Assembly: GCA_013368315.1 (NCBI GenBank)
Contig: JAACJM010000099.1
Location: 124,001 to 188,000, forward strand
From: Tetrapyrgos nigripes
Lineage: Eukaryota > Basidiomycota > Agaricomycetes > Agaricales > Campanellaceae
Length of the DNA: 64,000 nt
Reading direction: 5' to 3'
Below the pieces are notes generated by a model. That model saw nothing but the letters and a program-made list of their open reading frames with translations. It made no database searches and was not told where the DNA came from. A program made the position numbers and the translations under genes. Shown piece after piece: positions 22,480 to 33,595 of the stretch. Within the stretch, counting starts at the first letter, position 1. The number at the start of each line of letters is the position of its first letter.

Positions 22480-23329
22480 TGCGCGTCGAAGAGGAAAGAA
22501 AAATGAAAAAGTTCACACGGCCCTCGGATGCGTGGCAGTTTTATGTTGAGGTCGGATGCAGAGGGGCAGGAACGGCTGATGGACAGCTTACATGAATGAT
22601 AGATGTGTTTCAGCTTGTCTGTACCTGTGCTTCCTTTGGAATCATTGTCTTTATGCGCGTCGATTTGACTGTGAAAGTAGTAGTTCCTGTGGCGCAAGAC
22701 ATTGGAATTTGGACGCGTCGGGATAAGTTCGGGAATTTCATATTCTACTCAGCGTACCTCCGCACATCGGTAAGCATGTCTTGTACTCCCTCTTAGTTCA
22801 GGCAGAGTACGTCATAAGATTAGACTGCTAGGAAGTGGTCTTGACGAGGTCAGCCATTCGATTCGGCTAGAGGGAGCTCTATGTGTCTCAATCAGCTCTG
22901 TACTACATGTCACTATATGATAGAGTGCCCTGGTAAGTATGCAATAAGTATATCTAGCAAGTAGGATGAATCTTCAAGTCCCTCTCATCGACTCGGATTC
23001 ATCTCAGTACATGAATATGCACCGAGGCAAAGGCAATTCTCGATCTTCGTTGTCTCGACGCGTCGCGTCGGGAGTTTCAAATTACCTCAGTCCAGTCCAA
23101 ACCCTCCCGACTGCGGCCTTGAAGTTGGGTCCGTCATTACCTAGTCCCTCTTAGCTCAGTGGAAGAGCGCGTCACCTATTTTTTCATCCGAAGCCGATAC
23201 CGGTGTCTGCCGTCAGACCTGCGTTGCATCCTCGCATCGATGAAGCTCCAATCAATTAATGGCTTCGTTATTGCCACGCGAAGCGGTGGCCCACAAAGCC
23301 TTCATTAGATACACGTACAGAAGTTATAA
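22480..23329. other. Intergenic region between the PC-esterase and oxidase genes
   Basis: This lies upstream of the PC-esterase start and downstream of the oxidase stop. I see no convincing gene. At about 23148-23170 the sequence TTAGCTCAGTGGAAGAGCG is a good tRNA D-arm/A-box, but no matching T-arm or acceptor complement follows, so it is at most a tRNA relic or SINE head. Confidence 0.3.
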
Positions 23330-25714
23330 CTAATTATCTTTCACTTTTGCACCTTTCCCGTTTTGTGGAGGGACCGAGGGGCGATTTACGAATGCTTGAA
23401 ACAGCGACATGACTGGCCTGGTATCCTGATCATAGTGCGAGAGATATGAGTGAAGATGTATAGAAATGTCAGCGAAAACACTTACCACGAGTTGTAAATA
23501 CCAATTGAGGGAAACGAGTGTAAGGATCAGCACAACCACAAGCACCCGCACACTCGCGATCTCAGTGGTACGAGTGAAGGCATAAGCCGCCAAGTTCGTC
23601 GTAACAGTTTTGGTGCGAGTGAATGCATAAGCCGTCAAGCTCGTCGTAACAGTTTTGCACGTAATCTCATCGTCCCACCCTTCCGAATTGACACCCATGC
23701 GCACAATCAACAAATCCTTCGGATCGATTCGCTTCTTGATCTCCAACAGACGAGGGTACTGTTCACCCCACTGAGCAACTTGCCACTCCTCCTCGAGGAT
23801 ATCAGCTTCGTTGAGATACATCCCTCCATAAGGGGGTGGAGCCATCGCTCGGAACGGTGCGATATCGTCATGAACCGTTTTCTGGAGGACATTGATATCA
23901 GCAAACTCGCTTCCGGTTTCTGCGATGGTCATATCGACGAGAGTGTTTCTCCAGGCAGGGTTGGCAGCTGAACTTGATTTCTTAGCGGGATCGCTGACGG
24001 CACCACCGCCAACGAGGCTGGATAATTTAAACGATAGACGAAGGACGAAAAGGACGGCGGTTAGCAATGATAAATCTAAAAAGGTGAAAGGGACGCGCAC
24101 AAAGGTACGACGACAGCCGAATCAACGCTAGCTACAGCTTTAGCCATCTTCTCTGCATTCTCGGGAGCAGTTGCTTCTCGAGGAAGTAACCAAGAAGAAG
24201 TAACGAGTTGGACCTGACCGAAGACGATTTCTGTCATGTTGAAGCCAACGGCGGTAGGGTCTTGTTTCAGATTTTTCTCGCAAAAGTCCTCGAACGAGTC
24301 ATAGTGACGGAACTCGGACACGGTGACGTGGTTGCCAAGTATCCCTTCGGAGGAGTTCATGAATTTCTCAAGAACATTGATGGTTTGCGGTGAGGGAGCG
24401 ACATCGTAAGGTGTACCAAGGGTTAGGTGTAGAGTACGGTTCCATGTAGCTAGAGTCAAGGAAATCGGTCATTCAAGGCAAAATTAGGAGTGTAGATGAC
24501 TCACGCCAGATACCACTCCAACCAGCGTCTGCGACAGCATTGTGGTATTTCATCCAAGTTGTAAGAAGCTCGAGGAAGCACGTATCCGAGTCGCAATAAC
24601 TTTCGTAGAAAGCACCAGTGTACTTTTTCGCCTCGTGAAGCTTGATGGTGATATCCACGACAACACCAAAAGAGGGTCCGCCTCCACCACGAATCTGGAT
24701 GGATGTTTTCAGGTTGAGTATAGGACTTTTGCTGGAAAAGAAGATGATATGATGACGAGACTCACAGCCCAGTACAAATCAGGAGTAAGATACTCGTTCA
24801 CAGTGACCACCGACGCATTCGGAAGGACAACCGTAAACTCGAGGCTGTTATCGACACCGAGACCAAAGTGGGAAGAAAGCAGACTATGTCCAGTGCCGAG
24901 ATTCCAACCTGCAGTTCCGACGGTACCCATGGGAGAGAGACCACCGGCAATGGTATGACCGGCAGCGTCTGCAGCAGCATAAGCTTGGTCCCAGTTGACC
25001 CCGGCGCCCACAGTCATGGCAGGTACTGGCGGAGTTCCACGGGGTGCGCCCTTTGGAACAAAGTTGTTGTGCACAGTCAAATTCTTCATATTGTAAGTGA
25101 ATATTCCCAAAGCATTGACACCGAAAGCGCGACCAATTGCGTCGTGACTTCGATGAACTGATCAGGGACTCGGTTCCTGAGGAAAAAACAACAGTCACTC
25201 ACCCAGTGTTTTTAACGACTAGTCTTATATCCCATTTAGACGCCAATTTGATGGCTTCGACGATATCCTGAGTTGTCGAAGCATTCACGGCGTAGAGAGG
25301 AACACGACCTTGTTCACAGACCGAGCTGGGCGTAAGGGGAAAGTATGGGCATCCAACCTCTGTTTCCTCAAAATAATCCGGATAAATGATGGAGTCGTAA
25401 TTGTACCAGTTCGTGGCATTGATCCGAGAAGACATGAAGGCAAAGTCAAATCCGTGAAGGGTGGAGTTGAGGGACTGACAAGCGACGGGGTCGTAGAGAG
25501 GGTCTTTGGGGTAACAGACGGCACCCATAGGTCGTTGATTTTTGATCAGCGCGTTTGGAGTGCTCAGTTTTGTTGAGAATTCGTCCCAGTCCCAGCCTGT
25601 CGGCCAACACCACCATTGGCCAGGTCGACATTTGCATATACGTCGGGCTTCACTGCGACAGGCGCTTGATATTAGGAGGACAAACGAAAATAAGGAGAAC
25701 AGCTGAAGTTTCAT
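23330..25714 (-). CDS. FAD-linked berberine-bridge-type oxidase, secreted, with an unusual C-terminal extension
   Basis: ATG at 25712-25714 opens a signal peptide (MKLQLFSLFSFVLLISSAC). The FAD-binding PCMH fold follows: VPLYAVNASTTQDIVEAI, VVKNTG|HDAIGRAFG across an intron, GTVGTAGWNLGTGHSLLSS and YGLGVDN-type FGLGVDNSLEF. After another intron comes the family hallmark DLYWA|IRGGGGPSFGVV. The BBE C-terminal domain is present: GGMYLNEADILEEEWQVAQWG and YPRLLEIKKRIDPKDLLIVRMG. Such enzymes oxidise sugars, alkaloids or lignols with bicovalent or monocovalent FAD and make H2O2. The usual family end (EGWDDEITCK) is followed here by two 15-residue near-repeats, TVTT(S/N)LTAYAFTRTK-like, then a hydrophobic run and a tail ending AKVKDN at 23330-23332. 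The tail is shared with another locus at 28.7 kb, so the 3' end looks rearranged. I saw no stops or frame breaks in the core. Confidence 0.85.
23565..23655 (-). repeat. 45-bp tandem duplication in the oxidase 3' end
   Basis: Two adjacent 45-base units starting GGTACGAGTGAAGGCATAAG and GGTGCGAGTGAATGCATAAG encode 15-residue repeats in frame after the normal end of the oxidase domain. They differ at about five positions. The rearranged copy at 28.9 kb retains one unit-like segment. Confidence 0.75.
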
Positions 25715-25799
25715 CGAGAGATAAGACGGGTGAAAGACGGGTGCCTCGATGCTTGCAATCCTTGAAAGAACGCGTTTTTTGTACTGTGCACTAGGCAAA

Positions 25800-26060
25800 C
25801 AGTAGGTGCTGGTCAATGTCAAATTGAAAGAAAGCCTGCATGCATAGAATCCGTACTAACCTCGGAACCGTCTGCAACCGGGTCGATCTCATTAAATTGT
25901 GTTCTGAGTTTCGCGGTACATACATAGCTAATGAACATGCTGGCAGGCATTTTCGACAGTCTTGACCTTGATACATTTGTACCGGTAGAATTGGCTGCAG
26001 CGTTCTTCGCCCTTATCTTCCTCTAACGAATGTGAATGTTGAAGGATCGTACATTCCGGA
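25800..26060. repeat. Oxidase-upstream repeat, copy 1 (at the intact gene)
   Basis: This is the sequence just upstream of the oxidase start, with landmarks CAGTAGGTGCTGGTCAATG, GCCTGCATGCATAGAATCC, CTCGGAACCGTCTGCAAC, TTGTACCGGTAGAATTGGC and CGAATGTGAATGTTGAAGG. The same landmarks recur at 26.1, 29.1 and, inverted, 33.9 kb. Confidence 0.8.
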
Positions 26061-26094
26061 CGTCGATCAAACCAAAAACTTAGGGAATTTGGTT

Positions 26095-26305
26095 TAACAG
26101 ACAGCCTGCATATATAGAATCCATACTAATCTCGGAGCCATTCTCAACTGGGGCGATCCGATTAAATTGTGTCCTGAGTTTTCCGGTAGCTAATGGTTGA
26201 CGTCCTTGACACTCAGAATGCTTGACTAATTTGTACCGGTAAAATTCGCTACTACCGTTCCTCGTTCCTATTGCCTTCTTCTAACGAACCTGAATAATGA
26301 AGGAG
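26095..26305. repeat. Oxidase-upstream repeat, copy 2
   Basis: It repeats the landmarks of the preceding block in the same orientation: ACAGCCTGCATATATAGAAT, CTCGGAGCCATTCTCAACTG, TTGTACCGGTAAAATTCGC and GAACCTGAATAATGAAGG. It is more diverged and lies directly beyond copy 1. No gene is attached to this copy; 26.3-26.67 kb shows nothing I can name. Confidence 0.7.
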
Positions 26306-26671
26306 AAGGAAGAGGAGTGTATTACCCAGGCTAGGACCATATCTGATACGCTGGGAGTCTGGGGAGGTGTCCCGATGTACGTAGTAGGTAATAGTACACA
26401 AATAGTACATCATCGTCCCGGGATCGACCACTTCCAGGAGGGACGAGCTAAATATGACTAAGTTTCGCCAAGCAAAACGAACAAAGGAGCTATCCGTGGA
26501 ACCAGTGACTGATTCAGCGGGGCAAGCAACAGTGAGGCGAGGGCACTCGTCCTGATATTGCTGACAAGCGGGGTAGACAGAGAAAGAAGGAAGGAAGGAA
26601 CTTATTGCCTGCATCGCAAAAAAATAGATAAATAGATAGATAGGTTACACCGCTACCGGACTAGCTACTAA

Positions 26672-26880
26672 TTACGAGGCCTCTTAAAGGCCGAGTTAAC
26701 TTATGTCAGTGTTCTCCTTACGACTTAAGGCCTTAAGGATTTTAAGCCTTAAGAGAAACCTTAAGTGGCTATGCGGCTAATCAGGCCGCTTATCGACTAG
26801 TGAGAAATAAAAATTTTAGTGCCAGCAGTCACAACAACTAGTGCAACGACTAGTGAGAAATAAAAACATTAACTTTGTTT
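26672..26880. repeat. Partial copy of the TTACGAGGCC element plus TTAAGG-rich sequence
   Basis: TTACGAGGCCTCTTAAAGGC is followed by CGAGTTAACTTATGTC, the left edge of the family seen at 19.2 and 43.4 kb. After it come palindromic TTAAGGCCTTAAGG words and two copies of CGACTAGTGAGAAATAAAAA about 56 bases apart. The right edge is missing. Confidence 0.5.
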
Positions 26881-26899
26881 AAGGCCAGCAGTCGCAACA

Positions 26900-27426
26900 A
26901 CTGGCGACGACAAGCACTGCAGCCTGCCTCTACAGCCCTAACTCTACTGTTACCAACTCTCTCCGGGAGTACTATAGTTCATTTCCTCATATCCGCAGAG
27001 TTTTCAATTCACTCCAGGCTCGTATCACCAAACCAGCTGTTATCACCTTACCTTGGAGACACTACTTTTCAGTGTACCCAAGCAACGCCGAGTTTCTCAT
27101 GTGCAAATTGATGTCGAAATAGCATTGATGGAAGCATTGGTAGATGCTGAGGAGGATGTCAGACCAGATTCAGGTGCAGTAGAGATTGATTCGGAGGAGG
27201 AATATGTTGGGTAGGGAAAGGGGAAAATTTTAGTTTATTTCGTGCTTAAGCCTTAAATTGTGCCAAGCCCTACTTCTTCAACATCTATCCCATCATGCGT
27301 GGCCAGATGCTCAAGAGGGGCGCTTACCGCTACGTCAAGTGGAAGGACCACGATGACCAGCAAAAGGATGATGCTATTGCAGAATTTAACAAAGCCTTCC
27401 CCCTCAACTATAATCCCCGCACTGTT
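26900..27426 (+). pseudogene. Unidentified coding remnants
   Basis: Two fragments read well on the plus strand. One (about 26955-27214) gives LREYYSSFPHIRRVFNSLQ and, after a frame change, RRVSHVQIDVEIALMEAL with an acidic end at TAG 27212-27214. The other (about 27262-27426) gives AKPYFFNIYPIMRGQMLKRG and AIAEFNKAFPLNYNPRTV before a stop. Neither has a start, and I recognise no family. They look like decayed exons of transposon or repeat proteins. Confidence 0.3.
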
Positions 27427-28247
27427 TAAACTGGGACAACCCTGACCGTGGTGCTTTATGATGATGGACTTTAGGGAAAGCTTTTGCTCTTTCTATTGTT
27501 CAGGCTGTTTGTCAAAAATTATCTGTAAAAGTATGCATTAGTAACTTTTTTCATCATCAGAATCATCAAATAAATCACGAAGGCAATCTAAATCTTCTCA
27601 TAAGTCAAAAAACTTCGTGAATGAATTTTGCCGTGTCTGGTACCAAAGCCAATTGAAAATCTAGGATTTCAGAAGTTCGAAAGTGTGATGAGTACATTGA
27701 ATAAGACGTGTTCAGGCGTTTCATACGCAGATTAGCGATAGCGACACAGACTGGTATTTCGTCCACCCCCCAGCTCATCATATCGGTCATCTGGTGTCCG
27801 ATCATCCTCCAACATTCCTTTCGTCTTCGCTTTCGCTTCATCTCCTAGTCTTCTTCTTCATTTGTCTATATTCGGAGAAAGTGGTCAATGATTGGGCTCG
27901 TTTTCGTCTCATCGCCACCGGTTGATGAGCAGTCTTCATGCTTCATCAGGAAAAACCTCAACTGTAACTTAGACAAAAATTTAGCAAAATTGGGTTCGAC
28001 ACTGCTGTTTTTCCGATTTTGCTAAATACTGCCGGATACTCTAGCCCCCCCTTGCAAAGTGGCACTAATTTTCGTCCTTTTGGCTATATTTTACGAGTAT
28101 CTGCTCGCAATATATGACTGGTTTTCAGGTCTTTAACACACCCGGGCATCAGAACAGGGACAGTTCATTTAAGAAACATTAATTCAAACATAAAATACTA
28201 GAATAACGAGGTTATAATAAGGAAGTGTGTTCAAGATGTGTACATTA
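27427..28247. other. No supported gene
   Basis: This stretch has only short frames. Poly-pyrimidine words and TTTAGCAAAA / TTTTGCTAAA inverted words occur near 27980-28025. I see nothing else to annotate. Confidence 0.3.
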
Positions 28248-28735
28248 TTACTCCATTCCATCAACATCAATGTCTGGCAGGTCTAATGTGGCGAACGAGA
28301 CAGTAGACCTAGGAATATCCAGTAAGCACAGAAATGCAAGTAACGAAAGCTGGACTTACTTGCTTGCTTCCCGATACAGCCGCGCTGTCATGCTGTGATA
28401 CTTCTGACGTCCAGATTCATCGGGCTTGATGATCCGGCTAGTACAGAGATGGGTATGCTTCTTATATTCTTCCAGGAACACTGAAGCATTAAAGTCTTCG
28501 TTGCGGTGCTCCCGGGTCGAATACTTCTTCAAGGCGGCAAAGATCTGGAAAATCCACAAACCCGGGCCATCATCAATGACATGCTCGATGAGAAATGGGG
28601 CCACGTACTGCAACGCTAGCGAGTCCCAACATAGACATCGGGATTTTCTTTTCGCGATTACCTTCAAACGTTGAATGAAAATGTTTCCTCGTAACGTTTT
28701 CCTATTGAGACCGGGTTCCTGTTTGACTGACGTCT
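28248..28735 (-). pseudogene. C-terminal part of a DUF6532-like protein gene
   Basis: The minus strand reads RCLCWDSLALQYVAPFLIEH, VIDDGPGLWIFQIFAALKKY, NEDFNASVFLEEYKKHTHL and QKYHSMTARLYREASK. An intron follows (GTAAGTCC...CCTAG), then STVSFATLDLPDIDVDGME and TAA at 28248-28250. The F.A..YL..Y..H ... YH.MT..LY pattern recalls the DUF6532 domain, which is abundant in Agaricomycetes and has no known function; the assignment is from memory and tentative. The 5' end runs into oxidase-derived sequence at about 28737 (AFVNRPSVRPQNGKGAKK), so the gene is truncated or fused there. Confidence 0.45.
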
Positions 28736-28736
28736 T

Positions 28737-29110
28737 TTTTGCACCTTTCCCGTTTTGTGGACGGACAGAGGGGCGATTTACGAATGCTTGAAACAGCGAC
28801 ATGACTGGCCTTGTATCCTGATCATAGTGCGATAGATATGAGTGAAGATGTGTAGAAATATCAACGAAAACAGTTACCATGAGTCGTAAATACCAATTGA
28901 GGGAAATAAGTGTGAGGATCAGCAACCACAAGCACCCACACACTCGCGATCTCAGTGGTGTGAGTGAAGGCATGAGCCGCCAAGCTCGGGTAACAGACGG
29001 AGCCCATAGGTCGTTGATTTTCATCAGCGCGTTTGGAGTGCTGAGCCTCGATGCTTGGAATCCTTGAACGAACACGTTTGTACTGTGCACTAGGGAAACA
29101 GTGGGTGCTG
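28737..29110 (-). pseudogene. Rearranged copy of the BBE-type oxidase gene with its middle deleted
   Basis: It matches the 3' end of the intact oxidase (GACATGACTGGCC, CGCGATCTCAGTGG landmarks, 23.34-23.6 kb). It then jumps at about 28988 to the exon-1 region (GGTAACAGACGG, CATAGGTCGTTGA, GCGTTTGGAGTGCT). It jumps again to sequence just upstream of the start codon (CCTCGATGCTTG). Roughly 1.9 kb of coding sequence and part of exon 1 are missing. The order and orientation match the intact locus, so it is an internally deleted duplicate. Confidence 0.8.
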
Positions 29111-29490
29111 GTCAATGTCAAATTGAAAGACAGCCTGCATGCATAGAATCCGTACTGACCTCGGAACCGTCTGCAACTGGGTTATTGCCATAAAATTGTT
29201 TCCCGAGTTTTGCGGTACATTGGCGCTCTTGACAGTCGGAATGCTTGACCTTGATATATTTGTACCGGTAGAATTGGCTGCAGCATTCCTCGCCCTTATC
29301 TTCCTCTAGCGAACGTGAATAATGAAGGGACCATACATGCCGGACGTCTAGCAAACCAAAGCTTATGGAATTTGAGTATCGCGGAGATTCGTTATACAAT
29401 ACCATGACACGACATACACTAGTGGTCATTCTAGGTGACGTCACACGATAGGGACGGGTGCAAGTTGCGTGCCTCGATGCTTGCACTAGG
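29110..29490. repeat. Oxidase-upstream repeat, copy 3
   Basis: It continues from the deleted oxidase copy through GCCTGCATGCATAGAATCC, CTCGGAACCGTCTGCAAC, TTGTACCGGTAGAATTGGC and GTGAATAATGAAGGGACC to TATCGCGGAGATTCG. It then partly repeats TGCCTCGATGCTTGCACTAG near 29470, where the Plavaka-like sequence begins. Confidence 0.75.
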
Positions 29491-29639
29491 TGAACAGTGG
29501 GCGCTTGTCAGTGTTAACAGTAGAGTGGGAGAAGATCTTGTACCACAGCAACTATCTGGTTTGGAGAATCGAACGAGAGATATCCCAAGCCAATTCCAGC
29601 TTGCCAGTGTCCATCCTAAAACCTTCTTTTGATTCCAGT

Positions 29640-30450
29640 TCTGTTTGGTTTGACTTTCCGGGTGCAAAGCATACACTCCTTGATATGAAGTGTGCCTTTG
29701 AGCAGAAGATGACGAGGAACCCAACTGTCTCCTCAGTTTTGTTTCTCAAGCTTGAGGACACTAGTGATTGGGGATATGGAGCAATTAAGTTCCAGTCAGC
29801 TCTACAAAAATTCATTTTATTATTTGAAAGCCCTGGCCTATCTGTCCATGATCTGAACAGCAGCTGGTCATCAGTTACACTCCCATTCTGGAGTGTACAC
29901 ATTCATAATCAGATCAAGTTCGTTAACTATAATCTGTATGGGAACAAGACTTTGGACTCTATCACAGCTCATCCTCATTGATACAATAAGCATAACTGGG
30001 TGGTGAAGTACTCCCAGTTTGATACTGCACTGATCAAGTATGACAACACAGCTTCATCAAGGAACCCAAATACATTGCAAGGTAAGGTGTGATTAGATCT
30101 GCCATTCTACACTTATGCTCACAACTTCGCTTTTTATAGGAATGCACATTGGTAGAGTACGTGTCATTTTCATGCTACCAGAAGATAAGCTTGACTTGCT
30201 CTTCAGCTCTCCGAGGCACCCACCAAAGCATTTTGCCTACATTGAATGGTTCACAAAGTTTCCTGCCGGTCCAGATCCTTATTCACAGGATGTGCAGGTT
30301 TCAACAGGGCTTCCAACAGCATCAATACTTCTGGCTCAGATGATTCAATGCAGCATGCACTTATTACCCAAGTGGGGAGGGAGTGTTCTGCCTAATTGGA
30401 CATTCGAGAATGTTAACAACGAATTAGCATATATTAACCTTGTACAATAG
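29640..30450 (+). pseudogene. Plavaka-like transposase, C-terminal fragment
   Basis: The first frame to about 29981 reads SSWSSVTLPFWSVHIHNQIK, FVNYNLYGNKTLDSITAHP. After a stop at 29979-29981 the same frame region reads NKHNWVVKYSQFDTALIKYD. An intron (GGTAAGGTG...TTTATAG, about 30081-30139) joins it to MHIGRVRVIFMLPEDK, HFAYIEWFTKFPAGPDPYS, MQCSMHLLPKWG-type and WTFENVNNELAYINLVQ, ending in TAG at 30448-30450. The order matches the C-terminal third of Plavaka-type transposases (CACTA-related) of basidiomycetes, where RVIF.LP ... EWF.KF ... HL.P.. is typical. No N-terminal or catalytic part is present, so it is a relic. Confidence 0.6.
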
Positions 30451-31960
30451 TTACAGATAATGCTCAAAAAGTCTTCATATTTCTTTACCCTTATGAACTC
30501 CTCTCTCCAAAATCCAGATAATTACTGAGCAGTTCTCAAGAATTATCAAAGATGAATCCATTATCCAGAATTTTCAGGAACTTCCTGAGAATTCTAGTTG
30601 GGCTGTTTTCCTGATGTGTCCAAACTGTATATACAGGTACAGCGTGCAGTCCTAAACTTAGACCATGAAACAGATAGATTATGGTACAGATTCGCTTAGC
30701 ACTAACTTATATACACTGCATAAATCACAGAATGATTGTTATGATAACTTGAAATAGCTGAGAAAGTGTCTTCAATGTGTGGTGTCGTCAATGTTGCTTG
30801 AATTTGGCTTGACTGGTTGGTTCTGGCAGACGCGGTGAGCTTGTGTCCCACCTGTCATATAGTTCACTTCCCTGCCAAATCGAAGGGTCTGTTCGGCACA
30901 CTCTGGCACTGTACTTATTGTCCCCAGAAAACCCTCTAAATTGGTAGAACAAATGTTTAGGTCCTCAAGAGTATGTTGACAAATTTCTAGAGCCATTGAC
31001 AAATATTTAATAGTAGTTCACCTCTAATGACATTTCTTAGTTCACTTCTACCCTAAAAATAGTACCAGCTGTTCAACAAAGCAGCAAGTTGACAATGCCT
31101 AGATTAGGAAGTACCAGAGTCTATAGCCTCATTCTCTATACTATCTCTGTACCACCACTATCTATACATCATGGTTATTGTCCTGTGTCTGGTCTGAACC
31201 TCAATTCCTACAGTTAACAAATCAAATTATCTATTGTTACTAATTGAATGAGTCCTAACAAAATCTTGAAGTTCCTAGTGCTTCCAGACAGGGCAACTCA
31301 AACACAAACCACTTTGCAAACCATTATCTCCACCAAACTCCACCTAACCCTGGATTTACCACTTGTACCCCATTAGGATAATGAAGTGTGTTCAATTTCT
31401 GGTAAATAGGCTAATCTTAATTAGCAACTTAGTGCTGCCCAATGCCAGAGGGAACACTACAGGAGTCTTTCCCATATTCTATAGTGATTTAATGTAATAG
31501 CAGTAAAGTGATTCTAAATTACTGTTCAGCTGTAAGAAGACCTTAGTATGTTCAATTAATTATGAAACTAGGCTCTGAAGCTTATGATTATCCTCAGAGA
31601 CACACTGTCTACTCAGGTCAATGACACTGCAAATTCTGAAACTGATCAAAGTACCAGTATGTCTAGATTTCTGTCTGATACTGAAGGATCTTGCTCAATC
31701 TAGAATTCTAGTCAACTCAGAAAAAACATTCCCATTTCTCCCAGAGCATACATTTTTTAATAAATCTAGACAGGAAACCTCAGAAAAACTATTGGGGATG
31801 ATAGAGTTTAAGCTGACAGCAATAGCAGTGATATTGTAAATACTTATCAAGCATTGACTGTGTACAATCATCTGAATGTCTCCGGAATTATTTACTATGG
31901 ACTGTATATATGAAAAAAGTCTTTTAGTGGCTAGCTAAGTTGAGATAGTGCAAAAAGACA

Positions 31961-32040
31961 ATGTTCCGAGAAAGGATTGAACTCTTGTCAGAGCGAACCC
32001 AAAAAGTTAGGTAAGCCAATGAGACACTGAAACCCCAAAG
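31961..32040 (-). other. Possible tRNA-derived (SINE-like) relic
   Basis: On the minus strand an A-box-like TGTCTCATTGGC is followed about 35 bases later by a good B-box GAGTTCAATCC. That is the internal Pol III promoter arrangement of tRNAs and SINEs. The acceptor stem does not pair, so it is not a working tRNA gene. Confidence 0.25.
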
Positions 32041-32645
32041 CCATGCTCTTGCTTGCTAACATGATGGCTAAGTCTAATTTCTGAAAAAAGAAAAGTTTTC
32101 CCAGGCATTGGTTGCCTCGTGGCATTTGTGAATTGATTTATACAAAGTCACCACATGGCTATCACATGGCCAGTGGGATTTGCCAGGATTCCTTAGGATT
32201 ACACTTGATCTTCTCAATATAATCTCAGACTCTTCTCACTGATGCTTTGAGTGGATTTCAAATCTTCTCACAATATTCTCAGGCTCTTCTCATTGAAAAG
32301 AGCCAGTAATGAAAGAAAGGTATTCTAGTCCTGGAGCTGTGTTTGAGCTGTGTCCTCCTCAGGTAATCCCTAGGTGACTTGATGTTGCAGTGCATCTCAT
32401 TAGATGACTGTAACCTCACAGATGGAAAAGTTCAGTCTTGTGTATTAAGCCATCTATGCTTGTGTTGGAATTCTAGAATATCATTTATCATCATAACAAT
32501 CTCTCCATCTTTACCATAGTAGTTGATTGATACTTACAGCTTTGATCATTGATTTTGTTAGCTTTATCTAGGATACAAGACACATCATTGTTCTGTCAGA
32601 AACCTTTTGTTCCTTATTCCAAAAACCCTCAGAAATTTAGTAGTA

Positions 32646-32813
32646 CCAGCAATTTGCAGGTCGATAGGCCACTGCGGAAACCCGTCCACGCAGGCAGGGC
32701 TTCAAAATTATATAGAGTTCCTATAGAAAAGAATCTCAGCCGCTTCAAACAAGCTCCAATCCTATTGAGATTTTCTTCTCCGACTGAGTGGAGGGGTTTC
32801 CGCAAATTGCTGG
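32646..32813. mobile_element. Small inverted-repeat element (about 168 bp)
   Basis: CCAGCAATTTGC at 32646-32657 and its exact complement GCAAATTGCTGG at 32802-32813 bound the segment. Inner words GCGGAAACCC and GGGTTTCCGC extend the symmetry with a small offset. No clear target duplication is visible, so class is unknown. Confidence 0.4.
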
Positions 32814-33595
32814 CATAGCATAAACACATGTACAACTTAGATACTATCCCTAAGGCAATTCTAGCAATCAACACTCAGTGAAAGCTATAACAGCCAGTAA
32901 TGAATATCAGCTCCATTGATGTGGTCCATGTTGCTCTCATATAGGGATTAACTTTCCTATTAATTCCTACATCTCATATAAGCACTTATCGCTTATTCTC
33001 ACAGCTTGCAACTCTTTACGATACCTGTACATACTCTGGAGGAGCAGTTTATTACACAACATCAGTATTCCCCTGACGTGGTATAGGGACTGGCCTTATT
33101 CATCTCCGCCTAAAAACTGGACTAAGGTATGTTGTTCTCAATGAACCTAATGAAAGGAAGAAAATACGAAAGGAATAGAAGGTATGCAACATTAATAAAG
33201 GCAATGCATGAGCACATCCTCCCAATTTGAGAATGGAGCCAGGGTGAAAAACCTGAGCCCTTATTCAGGTGTAACCGTACTGTGCCTTGCTGAGAAAGGT
33301 AAAACCCATGCCACATGGGGAGTGACCCCACCTCACCGACATCATCGGAAGGTCTTGCAAGCCAAGCACAATGACTGAATAAAGAAGCATTTTTGATTCT
33401 TCCTGCCTCATGTACCCATTGCGTTCTAATCCTACATCTACTTTAGTAGATCGCCAGGGTGTCTGTCTAGGAGAGACTAAATGTGACTGCTGTTCCGTTC
33501 AAGCTTCACTCACATCGTCACTGTCACCTGCAGCCACTGCACGATTCGATAGGATTTAGATCGGTACGGTTGCCGAGCAGGGACAGGTAGGTTTT

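Larger units (their letters stand above)
30451..33590. other. About 3.1 kb without a supported gene
   Basis: The stretch is AT-rich with only short chance frames. It holds a possible tRNA-derived relic at 31.96-32.04 kb, a small inverted-repeat element at 32.65-32.81 kb, and two near-identical phrases (CTCACTGATGCTTTGAGTGG region and its neighbour, both with ATCTTCTCA...ATATTCTCAGGCTCTTCTCA wording at 32.21-32.30 kb). I see no conserved coding. Confidence 0.4.

Noticed and set aside
23140..23215. tRNA gene suggested by TTAGCTCAGTGGAAGAGCG
   Set aside because: The A-box is good but there is no B-box, T-arm or pairing acceptor strand within normal distance.
31961..32040. Functional tRNA on the minus strand
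   Set aside because: A-like and B boxes are present but the acceptor and anticodon arms do not pair; kept only as a possible tRNA-derived relic.
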